Shown here piece after piece: positions 38,901 to 52,249 of a stretch of DNA of 64,000 bases (within the stretch, counting starts at the first letter, position 1; each line of letters starts with the position of its first letter). The notes beneath the pieces were generated by a model. That model was not told where the DNA came from. It ran no database searches and worked only from the letters and a program-made list of their open reading frames with translations. The translations under genes and the position numbers were made by a program. Source of the DNA: Pipra filicauda (lineage: Eukaryota > Chordata > Aves > Passeriformes > Pipridae); contig NW_024104665.1 of the NCBI RefSeq assembly GCF_003945595.2, forward strand, positions 773,651 through 837,650. The letters run 5' to 3'.

Positions 38901-41900
38901 TATTCAGGTAGAATATAAGGGGAACGTTGGGTTACCTACACAAGTCTTTTTTTTTTTTTTCACTGACAGGTAACTAACAGGAGGAACTAAAGAAAAATAC
39001 CTGTACTCTTGCATCTATAGATTCCCAACTGATGAACTATGTGTAGGATTAGAAACATCCATCAGGACATTTTTTTCCTCATGAGACAAATGGTTATCAT
39101 TGGATTGGGTTTGGCAGTTAAGAGCCAGAAGGTCTTACCACAAAAGCTGTAAAACTTTGTGAGGCTTTCAGTGTCCTTTAAATGGTTGTCTTTTAAAGTA
39201 ATTGCATACTCTAAAGCTCCTTATGGGGCTTAAGGGCTTTATTTGCCAGAACAATTGCACACCTTGTGAAAAAAACCTGTAATCCAAATTCCGAGCTTGG
39301 TTCTGCCAACTTTCCAGATTGATAAACTTGCGAAAGCTGCTAGATGTTGATTGTTAAATATGTAGCCTGCATGTATGTCTGTCAGTGTGTTAGACAGAAA
39401 GATGCACGGGGAAAGCCCTGATGTTCTTGATGTATCTGCAAAGCTGGATACACAACTCACACTTCACAACGTCACTATCTGTTCAGAGCACATAAAATGA
39501 CTGCAAGACTGAGCAAAGATATTCAAAAGTGCTACAAGTGTAATAAACAGTCCCCACGCAAACACATTGCCATCATACTTTAACTGTCCACCATGACCAG
39601 TTGTGAAGATAATACTTTGCCAACTTTTGAATAGGACTGTAAGCACACACAGCATTCAGTGTAACTAGCTTTGGTTTCAGAGCTTATGAGGCCCCAGTGA
39701 AATCACAGTCCAAAGTTATTTGACACTATGTTTTCCAGTCAACTCCTAGTTCAGATACTGTTTCCCATCTACCAAAGTCTTACCTGAGAACACATTCATT
39801 CCCCTTGATATGCACGCCAGGCTTGGAGGAATTCCATGCCTTTCAAGTTAACTGATTGAAGAGTGAACCACTGCTCAGTGTATGGGTAATAACATCAGCT
39901 TTTGGATCGTTTAAAATCCTTGAAGATCACAGAATGGCAAAGGGTTTCTTTTCAATAACAGACTTGTGGAACAGAGACTGTATCCTTCCTGGAGTCACAC
40001 AGTATCTGGCTGAATGGAACTATAAGCTTGCAGGCACTGCAAACTACATGACTGTGTTAATTTGTTCTGATTGCAAGCTCTTCGCTTCCATTCACATTCA
40101 GCTTGCTCTGACTGCTAATTAATTATGTGCTTAAAGTTTGACTCTCATAATACAAAAACCACCCTTGGGAGAACATTGCTGAATGTGCCCAATGAATGTA
40201 CAATCTCTTCTTTAAAATAAGCCACGTATGAAGTTGCTTAGGTGTTCTTATAGAAGACTTCTGATAGGATTATAAGTGAACATAGAGCAATGGAAAAAAT
40301 ATTAATTAGAAGGGATTATATTTAAACCTTTCAAGATGACTGATATATTTTCCCTTTTAATTCTGACTTGAGTGAGCTGTTGAATGGAGCTCAGAGATTA
40401 TTTCTTGTCAGAACCTATCAAAAAAACTTGAGATCACTAAGGCATTTGAGCGTGTTGAGCATGAAATATTCATTGCTCTCTATGCTGCATTTTAAGTATG
40501 TCTAAAAACCAGTATTCACTGCTAAGAATAATTAGTCACCCTCTAGGAGAACTAATTTCATTTAAGCTCATGGTTAGTAATCAGTGTGGAAATGAAACCA
40601 TTAATTTTAATGCAGTAAGTGCATGTATACATTAAATTTTATTGCTTTGTCTGAATTTAAAAGGGAAAAATTAGGGCAATTTCAGGTCAATGTAAAGTTG
40701 CAAGTGTCTGTAACTTGCTTCTCAGCTCTTAAGAAGGGAGACCACGATGTTGCATATCACTGAAATAAACTTCCATGCTGTATGCTTCAGAAAGATTTGA
40801 GTCAAACTTTTGGACTATATCACTGATGTGTGAGGATACACTCACCTAGAGATACAACATATGTAAAGTGCACAACAGACTCAACTGTGTGCTACCATTA
40901 CATTCAGTAACAACACAGATTTCATGAGTCCTGAAACTTGCTACCCAAGCTTGATATATATAAAGATCTATTGAGCCAACTGTAAATGCATTAAGGAAAG
41001 CATAATAATAGGAGCACAAGCAAAGCCCAGAATATTTTCATTTTTTCAAAGGCTTCCAAACATTTTATACTCCACAAGATCATATGTAGAGTCAGGGCAT
41101 CACATTTCAAGTTAAAGTCAGACATTCAGCTGTAACTTTGAATGTATGGGTTGGAATCAAAGACAATATTTTCACATTACTTGAATTTAGGCTTTCTTTG
41201 TATTTTTATGTTCCTGTTCAAAAGGAAGGAAATCCCTGATACCAAGACAAGTAATCTGTGTTCTGAGCCAATAAAACCTCAGGGAATTTGAAGCAGGTAG
41301 ATTGTAAGAGGCCCTTTTTGGAGTTTGAAAAGCAATGGGTGACATTATATGTATCTTAATGAGAGTTGCAGGTGCTCTTTAGGACGAGGTCATTTCCCGT
41401 GTGTTGGCACAATGACAAAGATGGAAGATTGAATGGTTCTTTTAATTCACAACTCAGTAATACATACTTCTTAACTGGAAACGGCTGAAAAGATACCCTT
41501 GGAATGCTCTTGGTGCCCTAACATGTCCTACACACTACAGCTATGTCTCAGCATCATTAAAATAAGAGATGCAAATAAGAACCTTTAGCTGGTAATCAAC
41601 GACAGCTCCTTTCCCAGCCCTTATCTTTTGGTTTCATGTTTAATACAGATGTTCTGTGGCTTTGTTGCCATCCTGGCTGCAGAAAAAAATGAACAAAAAC
41701 CCCCAACCATCAATGCCAATGCATGTCTTTGTATTTAATTTTAACAAGAACAATTGCTCAGGTGGAGGCTGGAGTGCCTAGATGTTTCTCCTAGCCTGCT
41801 GGGAAAGCACGATTTTGGCAACATGTCCAGCCATGAGCTGGACCTAAAACACCACCTAAAAGCACCTAAACTTTCTTGTTTGTCTCTTGACCTCTGTTTT

Positions 41901-44900
41901 CAGTCGCAGCTAAACGGTTCAATACAAACTCCCTTGAATAAACATGCAAATAAAACTAAGTATTAACATTTCAAATGGATCGTCATTAAGGTTTCAAGCT
42001 GTCAATGGGATCAGCGCAGGCAAATGTTATTATTAGACCTGAAAGTCTTCAAGGGAATGTGTGAGAAGAAAGGCTATTATCAGGGGACCAGTAATCTGTT
42101 CCTAGCTGGCTTTTAATTCCACTTAGCAAACATGAATGATTTTGAGTGTTGAATGAAGAAGCAAGCTACATGCACCATGCGTTTAAACTACAGCTGGCTG
42201 GAACACTATTTGCCTGAAGGCAACATTTTTAAGTTCAAAGGTAAACACTTGGCTTTTTATAGAGAAAATTAGTTGTACAGCATATTTGATTTAGTATACT
42301 GCTAACCAGTCCAACTTCTAATTGAAATGTATTAAAAAAATAACCCTACTTTCACCAACAGTATGCAGTTTCCTATAGAGCCGCATACTTGCTAGTAAAC
42401 ATCAGTCCTCTGGGCCAGATCTAGAAGACAGAGGTCAGAACTTCTATAACTTAATATTTTCCAAGGCACCCTAAAGACTTCCTCTTACCTTCCCATGTAA
42501 ATTGTTTACAGCCTGCTCCAAGGAGGAGTTCTCCTGCAGGACTTTGACCATGTCTGTAAACTGATAAAAAACCTCTCCCTGGAAACTTCCCCTGGTGAAC
42601 CTTGCCATAATATTTTACTGTCTTCGATCTTAAGCATATACAGAGGGATCCTTTCTGGTAAAAACGCAGGCTATAAATAATGCTGAGCCAGGAGAGTCTA
42701 TACATTGAACCATACTAAGCAGTGATGGTGGCATTTTGTAGCTCTTCTTGCTGTTGGATTAAAGGGAGCTTTCTAATGCTGCTCCAAATGTCAGCACACA
42801 CTGACCTGCAAAGCTGTCACCTAGCATTTGCATGTGATTTTGGACATTTTAGTATGGTCTGCTTAGATTTTATTTCTCATAATTGTGGGGCTTTTTTTGT
42901 TTAAGTAAACTTTTTTAAAGTGAGGAAAGCCAATGCTGCACAATGAGGTATTGAGAACCATGTGTTCCATGGTACAGAAAGATATGTTATGATTCTTATC
43001 TTCGTGAGACTGTGAAAAAATAGTTCTTTGTCCTCAAACTCATTAAAAAGTTATTTAATAAAGAACTTGAAACCATTATCAATATTTACAAAAGAAATGC
43101 TTGAGAGCTGAGTTATGTGTTTTGAAATTCACAGAAGGCTCAGTGCATTGAAGCAACAATATACGTGATAGGAAGTATAGCTGACATTTTCCAAATATAA
43201 AAACCAGATGATGGAAGGTTTAATTTCTGTGAATTGGAGCAGTAGCTGAGAGCCTAATAATCTCTCAGGAATATTTTCAATCCACTGGGGTGCTCAAAGA
43301 ATATAAAATTCTCAGCATTTCTGTCAAAGCAGTTGAGATCAATATGACTTTGCTAGATTCAAAGGTGGCTCAAGAATTAACCTCGATTTGAGGACTAAAA
43401 CAATTTTAATGTTTTTTGGGGAGGAGTTGTTTTGTTTTATTTTTCCCCCCAATAACAGTACCTGAAAAATCCTCAGAAATCCCTTCAACCCTTAACGAAG
43501 GGGTGACCGAACCCTGTTGGCTGGTCAGTCTCCCCCAACCATGGCACCAGGGTGCTCCTGTTCCCGTGGGCCATGTGCTGAGTCATGCAGGTGTGAGCAT
43601 CCCAGGAGGGCCTGACTCTGCAGCCATCTTCAGGGCTTGGCTGGCCTTGCACAAACCCACTGGGCATCTTCCCTGCATCTCTGAGTCACTGCATCTACTT
43701 TCCTTAAGTCCATATCAGCAGAACGGGCTTTAAATCCACCTTTTGTGTTGTTAAACATGCCCCAACTGCTGGCAATGTGTGTGCTGTGTGTTTCTGTTTC
43801 TTCTATTCATCTTTTAACCAAGGACTGACTCAATGTTTTTATGCAACAGTGGAAAAAACCACTGGAATACAGAATAATTTCCGTAATAGTTTTTAATAAT
43901 CAGCCCATTATGAGTGGAGGGAGTGTCCCTCCCATCATGGTGGAGCGAATCCCATCACGTAGTCTCCTGTCTGTACTATACCAACAGTAGAAAACATTCA
44001 GGCAAAAGACAAAAAAAATCACATAATGTATTTTTCATTATAAATTACACTCCAAGGACTTTAAATTTATACTTTAGCCGGCTTGAAAATGGTCTAGCTG
44101 GAGTGACGAGATGGCAAAAGGGTCACAGAATAGATGCAGTGACCAATATCACAGCTGAAGGCAGGAGCCTGAGCACTGAGTGCATTAGTTTCCCCAGAAG
44201 TTTCCAACTTGGTCAATGTATATGCTAAGGCTGAGCTTCAAGCAGTAGTTGGATGAGGTCTAATCCATACATCTGGAAACAGCCTGTGTATCACAGCGAA
44301 TATGTGTAGAGGGGGCTGCTCTTGTATTTGTGTCCCATGTGTTTGCTTTTATTTGATTTTGTATTTGGGTGGGAAAGGGAAAGAGGAAATTCTCTGACAT
44401 TTTCACATGCCTTTTTTTTCAAAGTGACTCTGAGAAACAAATCAAACATCTTATCTATTTAAATGAAAGGCTGTAAAGTGACCTGACATATTTCCTGGAT
44501 GCAGTCTTGGGTTCTTTCATGGAAAGTACTGCATTCCCCTCTCTAAGAACAACTACTGCAATTATCCTACCTCCCTGCATCCTTGGAGGTAGATACCAAG
44601 GCAGAGTAACAAATTACAGATTCAGGTCTTCCTCTTTGCCATGACTTTGTGAACTGGTAGATAGCAAGAAATCATCTTCTGAGTACAAAATACTCTGCTC
44701 CTGCTCCTTCCCATTGTTCTACGCTGCTGGAACAACAGACAACCTCCTTCTGCACCTCTCCAGTCTGGCCTTTCTATTTCTGTCCTGATTTTAATCCAAA
44801 ATTATTTAAGTCCTCTAAAAAACTACTATTGCTGCAAAGGATTTTATGGCCTGGCAAAATATCCACATCTTCTACAATTATGTACAAAAGCTCACAGCTC

Positions 44901-46781
44901 CTAAAGCTCTTCAAGACTATGGAAACAGAGGAATTAAAATAAAAACATTGGTGGTGATTAATTATGCCTGGATTAACAAAATGCCAGCTTTGCTTATTGT
45001 CCTGGGAATAAGGAGGACAGGAATCAACACTGCTCTGCTAGAAGTGGTTCAGTCACTGCATGCAGTCACTGCAATCCACGAAAGGGCAGAGAAGGAGGAT
45101 GAGGAGGACATGGAGGAGAAGGCCATGGCTGAGAAAATGCCATATTCTCTGCTGCCAGGAAGAAGAATCAAAAGTGATGACTGGAGGGGCTTGCTGCCTG
45201 GAGGAAAACCAGGGTGTGCTGGGAGAAGCAGGCTTAGTGGTGAAGATGGGAAGGACAAGCAGACCTCAAGCAGAGTCTGAAGAGTGGTAAAGACGCAGTA
45301 GAGGCAGTTGTATCTCCCACCACACCAGGGCAGTGAGACAGGCAGAGGGCAGCCGCTTCCAAGGAAGTGCTAGGGCTCTGCCTCAGTGGTTTGAAGTCAC
45401 ATACTTGAATTTTAGTCTTTCTTGCTTTAATGTTGCAGCTGCCCAGGGCCACAGGTTGCCCTTGACTCTGTCCTATCCTGATTACCATAAAAAGCTCCAA
45501 AACCTTTCCTTTCGATGGAGAAAAGTGATGGTGCTAATAGTGAAACGTACCGATTTTAAACCATCAATTCCAAGACATTTAGTCACCTTCACATTTGCAT
45601 GACTGCACGCTATGCTTGTGTAGCATTATATTTACAGCAAATATTACCATAATATTGCCTGAACATTTGGCCTCCCATAATAACTGCATGAACCAAGACC
45701 AGAAAGAATTGTGCCTCAGCCTCAGCAGCAAAGACAGCATGCACCCCTGGCCTGTAAAATCACTCCTTTCCAGCCTGATCCTTGGCAGAATCCCTGGTTC
45801 CACATGCTGGGTGAATAGACCAGCACTGCTGATGTTCCTTCACTTCCAAGCAGGTCCTCATTTGATGTGAATGCATAAAGCTCTGCACACAAAGCCTATT
45901 CATACCATGAGCCCACCCCACTGCATTAAAGTCTTAGGTTGAATGGATGTTATGTACATGTGTATATGGTTTTTCATTACAGACTATGAAAAAAAGAAGT
46001 AAAAGTAAGAATCCCAAGAGTGTCTAAAAGCCATGGAGAGCTTGGATTAAACTACAAATGTGGGGACAGTGTGATTCACTGAGAGGGGGGAGCCCAGGGC
46101 TGTCTCCTGGGTGCTGCAGTATTAGAGATAAATCACTTTCCCATGTGCATGTGGACTTCCCACTGCCCACCTGGGGTGTGATGCCTTCCAGTTCTCTTCG
46201 GGAACAGAGCCCTCTGTGAGCAGCACTGATACCCCTACTCCTCTAGAGTCCCAGTGCTGGGGACACAGGGCATTTCTAATGTAATATAAATCATCAGATG
46301 AAAGAGGGGATTTAAAAAGAATTTCTTTTATCGCTGATACTTCAAAATACTTTACAAGTCATATCAAGAGGATTTTTAAAAATCTTTCTTTATGAGTTGC
46401 TTTCTTTTCTAGAATAGTATCCTTGGAAATGACCCACTGGGTAAAAACAAAACAATAATAAATCCCTGTGAAAAACAGCCGTTTGAATTTCCATAAATGT
46501 CATTTACCCTCAAAAGCCTGCACTGTGTTTGGGTGGCACTGTGGAGAACACAGAACAGTTGGAACTGAGGACTGGCAGCAACAAGATTACACAAAGATAC
46601 CATCGAATGTCATCCAGAGCGCTGATAAGTACATTTGTCTGTGTACCAGGCTCAAATACTGAGCTTGCAATGTGAATTCAGGCCTGTGCCAGGTCGTGCT
46701 GCCACAATTCACATTAACACAGTTCAGCAAGATGCAGCCACACTGCAAGAGTGAAATCAGTGGGAACAAAAAGCCACAGAG

Positions 46782-46809
46782 TAAACAACTCACCTAAACA
46801 ACTCACCTA
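46782..46809. repeat. Tandem duplication of a 14-mer
   Basis: TAAACAACTCACC occurs twice in direct tandem, a simple recent duplication. Confidence 0.8.
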
Positions 46810-47299
46810 GAAGCTCAGTGGCAGTGAGTTCAGGCTTCCTGTGCTTTTATCCTGTAGTGCATTAGATGATGTGATTACTATGTTCATATAGATACTTGCA
46901 ACCCAGCTGTGCTGGCAGGTTTTGCTTTTCCACGTGCCAGGCAGCACTCAGGAGCTCATGTCCTTAGACCAAGTGGACTCGAGGCTTGCTGCCATGTCAT
47001 GGTCATCAGACCAAACACATAATTTTTGAAATGGCTGTGAGAGGTGACCTCTAGAGCTTTTGGTGTGTCCTCTGGGGAGGTTCAGCCATGGGAACCCACA
47101 CTGGCTTTTTTAAACAATTACTGGAGGAGCTCGTGGAGGTACTATTCAGAGACTGGTAGAGAGGCCTGCCATGTGGGAGTTCAGTCTTTCTTTTTGGCAT
47201 AACAAACTAGGGGAGCTGGCAGTAACTGGGAGGAGTGAAAAAGTACTTGAAATGCTTAGAAGCATCTGCCTGTCCGTTGCTTACCTACCCTCACCTTTG

Positions 47300-47830
47300 C
47301 AGAGACATGAGACAGGCACATGAGCCAGGAGGAGCAGAACCACTGCTGTAGGGTTTGAAGGCACTTTCCAAGTTGCCCTCATACTTCCGTATATGGTCCT
47401 GCCATTTTATTAAATTCTTCTGGAGTTGCTCCTGACCTAAACTAAGTACTTTTCTATTGACAGCAACTTTTGCCACTTCACTATTCACCCCCAGGTTATT
47501 AATAAAGCATTAAACAATATTGGTCTGAGTCCCGCTCTCTAGGGCACCTCATTATTAATCTCTTTCCCTACTAGAATTGGCTATTTATTCCACACCCATT
47601 TATAACCAGATTTTAATCCATGGCAGGACTTTACCTCTCACTTTGTGGTTACCAAGTTTCCTTAACAGTTTCTTGTATGGGTGTTTATCAAAAGGCTTTT
47701 GAATGTCCAAATAAATTATTTTCTCTGGTTGTTCTTTACTCACTATTTTATTAACTCTTAAAAGTGTAAAAGGTCTGACTGGCAAGATTTATTCTTATAG
47801 CAGCTATGTTAATTTTTTTTCCTTTGCCTG
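47300..47830 (-). mobile_element. Ancient CR1-like LINE reverse-transcriptase remnant
   Basis: On the minus strand two broken frames align in order with the LINE reverse-transcriptase core. The first (47785 to 47600) reads YLDIQKPFDKHPYKKLLRKL, where the family has YLDFxKAFDKVPH followed by a leucine-rich helix, and then a GKVLPWIKIWL-like segment. The second (47510 to 47380) resembles the INxL...SxxxKFADDTK region and the following helix, with the catalytic FADD lost. Frame breaks, missing catalytic residues and AT drift show it is long dead. It is more diverged than the other CR1 copies, so an older CR1/L2/L3-type lineage is likely. Confidence 0.75.
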
Positions 47831-49669
47831 AGACTTGATATTTCCCTGCAGACTGTAAAATATTTAAAAGAGTGACCCTCCGAATCTTGTGGCTTCAAGC
47901 AGCACCAGATGTGTTGTCAATGTTTAATTAAAAAAAAAAAAGTGAATGTAATATACTGCTGACTTTCTCAACTACTTCCTTGTAATGAAGTTAAGCTAAT
48001 AATGTAAAATTTCCATGAGCTTGTCTGTCTTTGTAAATATTTACAGGGTCTTTATCGCTGCAGTACCAGATTTCCACATACATTAATGGAGTTATTCTTA
48101 TAACACCTCTCTGATACAGGGAAGCTTTAATCTCAACTGCCTGAAGAATCAGGGCACACTGACATCTGGCACATAAAAACTGAACTGCTGCGCTTTGAGA
48201 ATAACAGGTTAGGAGATAAAACACTTTCTCCCACTTACAGATGCTGTATTCACAAAAAATGCAAGAATCATCACAATTCACAAATGTAGTGAAAAAGGCT
48301 CAGTGCCCCAGCATCTCTTCCCAAGCTCTCTAAACCCCAGTGTTCATATTTTGCCTTGAAAAAATGCAGAGCACTGCAGGTAAAGTCCAAGCTTTTCCTT
48401 TTTCACAGGCTATCTGAGCTCGTAGGTTTTTGCTGGCTCTGCTAGTGACCATTTATTTTGGACTCATACCACACATCCAGTGTTTCATTATGCATTTTTG
48501 CTCCAGCCAGAACTAATACAATTGGCTGCATCTCAGCTTGCTTCAAATATACACGGGAGTGGGTTTCCTGAGAGAAAAGGAAGAAAACATCAGAAAAAGA
48601 GACCCTGCTTAAAGTAAAAAGCACTATAAAGATTTTGCCATGTAATAAAACTTACAAAAGGCTACAAAATATACATGTGCAAGGGTTCAGTGCTGGCCCC
48701 ACATCCATGAGGGAAGAGAAGCTTTCCACGCTGCACTGAAAGCTGACAAATCCTTGGCAAAGCAGGGAATGACGGAGAGATTGGACATGGAAGACTCCTC
48801 AGCGAAAAGGCATGCAGGACGTGGACTCTATTTTCAAGGGACTTCTGGCCTCATGTCTGAGGCTGGACTTTCCAAGAAAGCTCTCTTTCCACATCAGCCA
48901 GAACAGGTGGCCAGGAATTCAAAAGGTAATGAAGTAATTAAAAAAAAAAATTAACTCCTTCATTGTCAAAGGGGAATCATGTGAGCACAAGACACTTCTG
49001 GAAGAACAAACTTCCTCAGGAGAAGCTCTGAACAATTCCGGCTCCCAATTTCCAGTTGCAGTTTAAGTAAGATCTTGAAGCTACCGATGCTTGAAAATGT
49101 GGGACTTCCTTTTTGGGGCCTGCCATCAAAATCCCTTGAGACCAACAGTGGTACTCGCTTGAAGATGCGTGCTTGTAAATGTACAACAGGGATAGTGGAG
49201 CTTAGCTTAGCAAATTTCATTGACCCCACAGACTAGTGATGCCCATGCAGCCAGGCTGGGAGCACAGAGTGGGACAGGAGCATAGGCACTTCAGACTGCT
49301 CCTAGTTGGGTTCGGAGGCTGACTCCTGAACATCTTTCCCATCACCCATTCCTGAAACACAAGCTTTGCCTCCAGGATGGCCATGGCTCCTGCAGCAACA
49401 AAATTATTTCCCCAAGGAGCAGTAAATGTATTGCCACGATCTTAATCTTATTTAGCGTGGCAGCATGGTTTTAATTTTTCCATGTTTGATCCCTCAGCTT
49501 TAGGAATATTGATAGCAATAGGGGCTGTGAAGATCAAATAAAGAGCAGCTTGTTGCATATGAAAAAATACCCTTCAGTCCTCACTCTCTCCGCGGTGATT
49601 CAGCTTTTCCAACTGCGCTGCCGAGATAAAAGGCTCGCATGTGAGCAGAAGTGTTAGCAAGGTCTGTAA
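47831..49669. other. Gene-free segment before the CpG domain
   Basis: Unique AT-leaning DNA with no recognisable gene, RNA or mobile element. Composition changes to CpG-rich near 49.67 kb. Confidence 0.55.
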
Positions 49670-49897
49670 TGCTTTCAGCGCAGCCCCTTGAAAAAGAGTC
49701 TTGGCTGCGGGAGCAGATACTTTCTGCTCGCAAACCTCCTCCCGCGGCTGGGAGGCGCTGGGGGCGCAGCAAAGGCTGCTGCCCCCTTCTCACGCCAGCA
49801 CTGGATGAGGCTCGCTGTTGACTTTAGCTCTGATGATGCACCCGTGTCGTTTTCCTGGGCAGGGCGGATTGAGGAGGCAGGCTGTCCCTCCTCGCCC

Positions 49898-49930
49898 AGC
49901 CGGGCCGAGCCGGGCCGAGCCGAGCCGGGC
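49898..49930. repeat. GC-rich short tandem repeat
   Basis: About three imperfect copies of a GCCGAGCCGG-type 10-mer lie inside the upstream CpG domain. It is a simple low-complexity repeat. Confidence 0.6.
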
Positions 49931-49984
49931 TGCGCCCCCACGGGCCGCCGCTTCGGCATCACCCCGGCACCGCCGCCCTAATCA

Positions 49985-50235
49985 GTGGCAGGCCCCGGGC
50001 TTGGGGTAATTAGAAACATCGAAGGGGCTTTCTGTCTTTTGAAATCTGTCTCTCAACATCAAAGTGTTCCGTGCAAGTCATCCTCCAGAGGCCGGCTCCC
50101 ATATCTAAATGAGTGATGTATTTCATGGTATCTGTCGGGAGGGATATAATGAAGAAAACTGGCTTTGAGATGGAGCATGATGTGAAAAACAGGTGGACGG
50201 CTGTTACGGAGCATCTGTTTTGCGGTCCGGTTGTG
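49985..50235. promoter_or_regulatory. Candidate conserved non-coding element upstream of PKDCC
   Basis: A moderately AT-rich, non-repetitive block is embedded between CpG-dense blocks about 3.1-3.3 kb before the PKDCC ATG. It keeps a few CpGs and includes a TAATTAG homeodomain-type core near 50008. The contrast with its surroundings suggests constraint. Conservation was not tested. Confidence 0.3.
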
Positions 50236-51299
50236 TTCCAGTAAACTGCACAAACACGGTGGGCGCGCAACCTCCGCGGGCGCACAGCCTCTGCGGCGCC
50301 TGGGAACGCACCGTGTCACTGCGGACCTTGTCCCTCCCGTCCTGCAGGAAAAGCGGGCACTGCCCCTGCCTCAAGAAGATGTGCACTCCTCCAAACACTC
50401 GGGGATGCGGGTACCATGCGAGGTACCTGGCAAAGCAGGATCTCCTCTCGCTCCGCGCTGGCCCTGCCCCTCCCACGGGGCTGCCTTCATCGCCAGGGCC
50501 ACCCTCCGCTTTCGTGGCGCGCTCGGCCCCTGGGAGAAGCCGGCTCCCCCCTCCATGAGGCAGTTGGCCTCGATTCGCCTCCGATTTGGCCTGTAAGTAA
50601 TATTCCGCTGTTTTCACACCACTTGCTGGTAACGATTCCAGGGCCGCCTCCTCTGTCGGCTTGCACAACCGCGCCGACTGTATTCTGCCTCTATCTGTGC
50701 AATAATAGAACGTGTTGGCTCGTATCAACCAAGCCGTAAATCCAGCCGACCGTGCAAGTTTGAAGCGCACGGGCAAATCGCCGGGATTTCCCCGGAGGAC
50801 GTGCAGGACGGCGGGTTGCGCGGCGGCTGCGCGCCTTCTGCGCGCCGCGCTAACAGCGCACCGGTGGCCCCCTCAGCGGTGGCTTGGCCTACAACGCACG
50901 GTTTAGGATGATCGGCTGGGTAATATTGCACGTTATCTTTTCAAGAGCCCTCTGCCCTGCCAGGGGTCGGGGGAAGAAGGGCTCCGCAGCGGGGGAGGTC
51001 CGGTACAGTCAGATCTCCCACACCTACCGCGGGAAGGCAACCCGAGCCTCCCGTCGCCTGCGGGGACTGGGGGATCCCACTCAAAACAGGGAGGGCTGCA
51101 GGTGTCACAACATCTCTGGAAACTCATATCATACCGTTATGAGCCCGCTTACTTTGAAAAAAAAATATTCCGGCTTGCAACGCGTGCTCTACACTCGTGA
51201 AATTCCACTGACTGCAGCGGGAACGAGCTGGCTCGGGAAGCCCGCAACCAAGCTGCCTTGGCACGGCTGAAAGGTAAAACGCTGCTCTCACTACATAAG

Positions 51300-51450
51300 A
51301 ACAGAAACGATTACAAGAAAACAAAACAAAGGAAAAAAAAGAAAATAAAACAACTCCCAAAAAACCAACCAACCAACCAAAAAAAAAATCCTCCCCAAAA
51401 GCACAAAAACCCCAACACACCTTCTTCCCTCCTCCAAAAAAAAAGAAAAA
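51300..51450. repeat. A/C-rich low-complexity tract
   Basis: Long A-runs alternate with AAAC and CCAA units, including CCAACCAACC repeats. It is strand-asymmetric and contains no recognisable repeat body. Confidence 0.7.
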
Positions 51451-52092
51451 GGCCTCCCCCCCCATGGGTTGCAGAAAGCATAAAACCCCGACTCTTCAAC
51501 ACCCGCATCGTGCCTCCCCCCGACCCGTGGTCTCCGTACCCGGGGGGAGGGCAGGTGGCACTGCCCCGGCGGGCGGAGCGAGTACCGCGGGGCGGCCCGC
51601 AGCGGGGTGCGGGAGCGGAGCGCCCGTGGAGGCTGGGCTGGGCGCCCGGGAGCCTGGTGCCCCGCCGGGTACAGACACCCCCCCCATCCCCCAGTTGTTA
51701 TTTTTATTTTAATTGGTGATTACGCGCCCTCCCGTCACTTTTCTGCAGAGGTTAGTGGCTGCCTCGGGAGTCCCGCGGGGATGGGGCGCCCAGTTCCGCA
51801 GCAGTCCGTGCCTTTGCCACCCCGTGTGCGGGGCCGCGGGTGGGCTGTGCTCCCGGTTCCTGCGGAGGGCTCTCGGGAAGCAGCGACAGAAAGGCTCCGA
51901 GGCTGCTGGGAGAGACGGTCCGTCTCCACATCCCCTGCCGAGGCTGCCTCCGCCCGCCTCCTCTCGGTCTCGCCGCTGCCTCCGGTCCCCGGGCGCTTCC
52001 CCGCGGGTCTGGGCGCCGGCAGCGGCAGCTGAGGTTCCATGAGCTCCGTTTTCTGTCAGCACTGGAGGAAACGCTGGCGATCACAGCTCGCT

Positions 52093-52106
52093 GGTTCCCG
52101 GGAACC
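52093..52106. repeat. Perfect 14-bp palindrome with STAT6/BCL6-like core
   Basis: GGTTCCCGGGAACC is a perfect dyad whose core TTCCCGGGAA has the TTC-N4-GAA form of a STAT6-type site. Its 15-base word GCTGGTTCCCGGGAA recurs at 53260-53274 in the presumed 5' UTR of PKDCC. Confidence 0.5.
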
Positions 52107-52135
52107 GCTGCTGGGGTTTTTTTTGTTTGTTTTGG

Positions 52136-52161
52136 TTTTTTTTTTTTTTTTTTTTTTTTTT
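52136..52161. repeat. Poly-T tract (26 T)
   Basis: An uninterrupted run of 26 T follows a GTTT-rich lead-in. It lies between a CpG-dense block and the candidate element at 52.25 kb, and may be polymorphic and prone to length errors. Confidence 0.9.
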
Positions 52162-52249
52162 ACACTGTCTATCCGATGTGTATTACCGAATTGTCTCGTC
52201 CCTTTCCCTTATTGGCAATGATTTCCCGCTTCCATTGTGGTGAACTTTG

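Larger units (their letters stand above)
35500..47300. other. Gene desert segment
   Basis: Almost 12 kb without a recognisable gene or clear mobile element. Frames of 144-171 codons (36292-36789, 37527-38042, 44846-45280) have no recognisable domain and no supporting splice or promoter context. Notable small structures are a 26-bp inverted repeat at 38875, an 18-bp near-duplicate at 37632-37668, and 13-bp direct repeats at 45050-45074 and 46782-46809. Confidence 0.5.
49670..52110. other. Upstream CpG-rich domain with AT-richer inserts
   Basis: Before the promoter island lies a further 2.4 kb with several CpG-dense blocks (about 49.70-49.99, 50.24-50.58, 50.76-51.26 and 51.47-52.06 kb). Between them are AT-richer stretches, including an A/C-rich tract at 51.30-51.45 kb. 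Long overlapping frames here on both strands are expected from GC bias and show no recognisable protein. It could be part of a broad Polycomb-type developmental CpG domain, or hold the promoter of an upstream or antisense non-coding transcript. No gene is supported. Confidence 0.6.

Noticed and set aside
39920..39960. CR1 start suggested by GATCACAGAATGGCAAAGGG
   Set aside because: Similarity stops after about 20 bases and nothing downstream looks like CR1.
50204..50776. 190-codon minus-strand frame in the upstream CpG domain
   Set aside because: Long frames on both strands are expected in CpG-dense DNA; no domain, no clear splice or start context.
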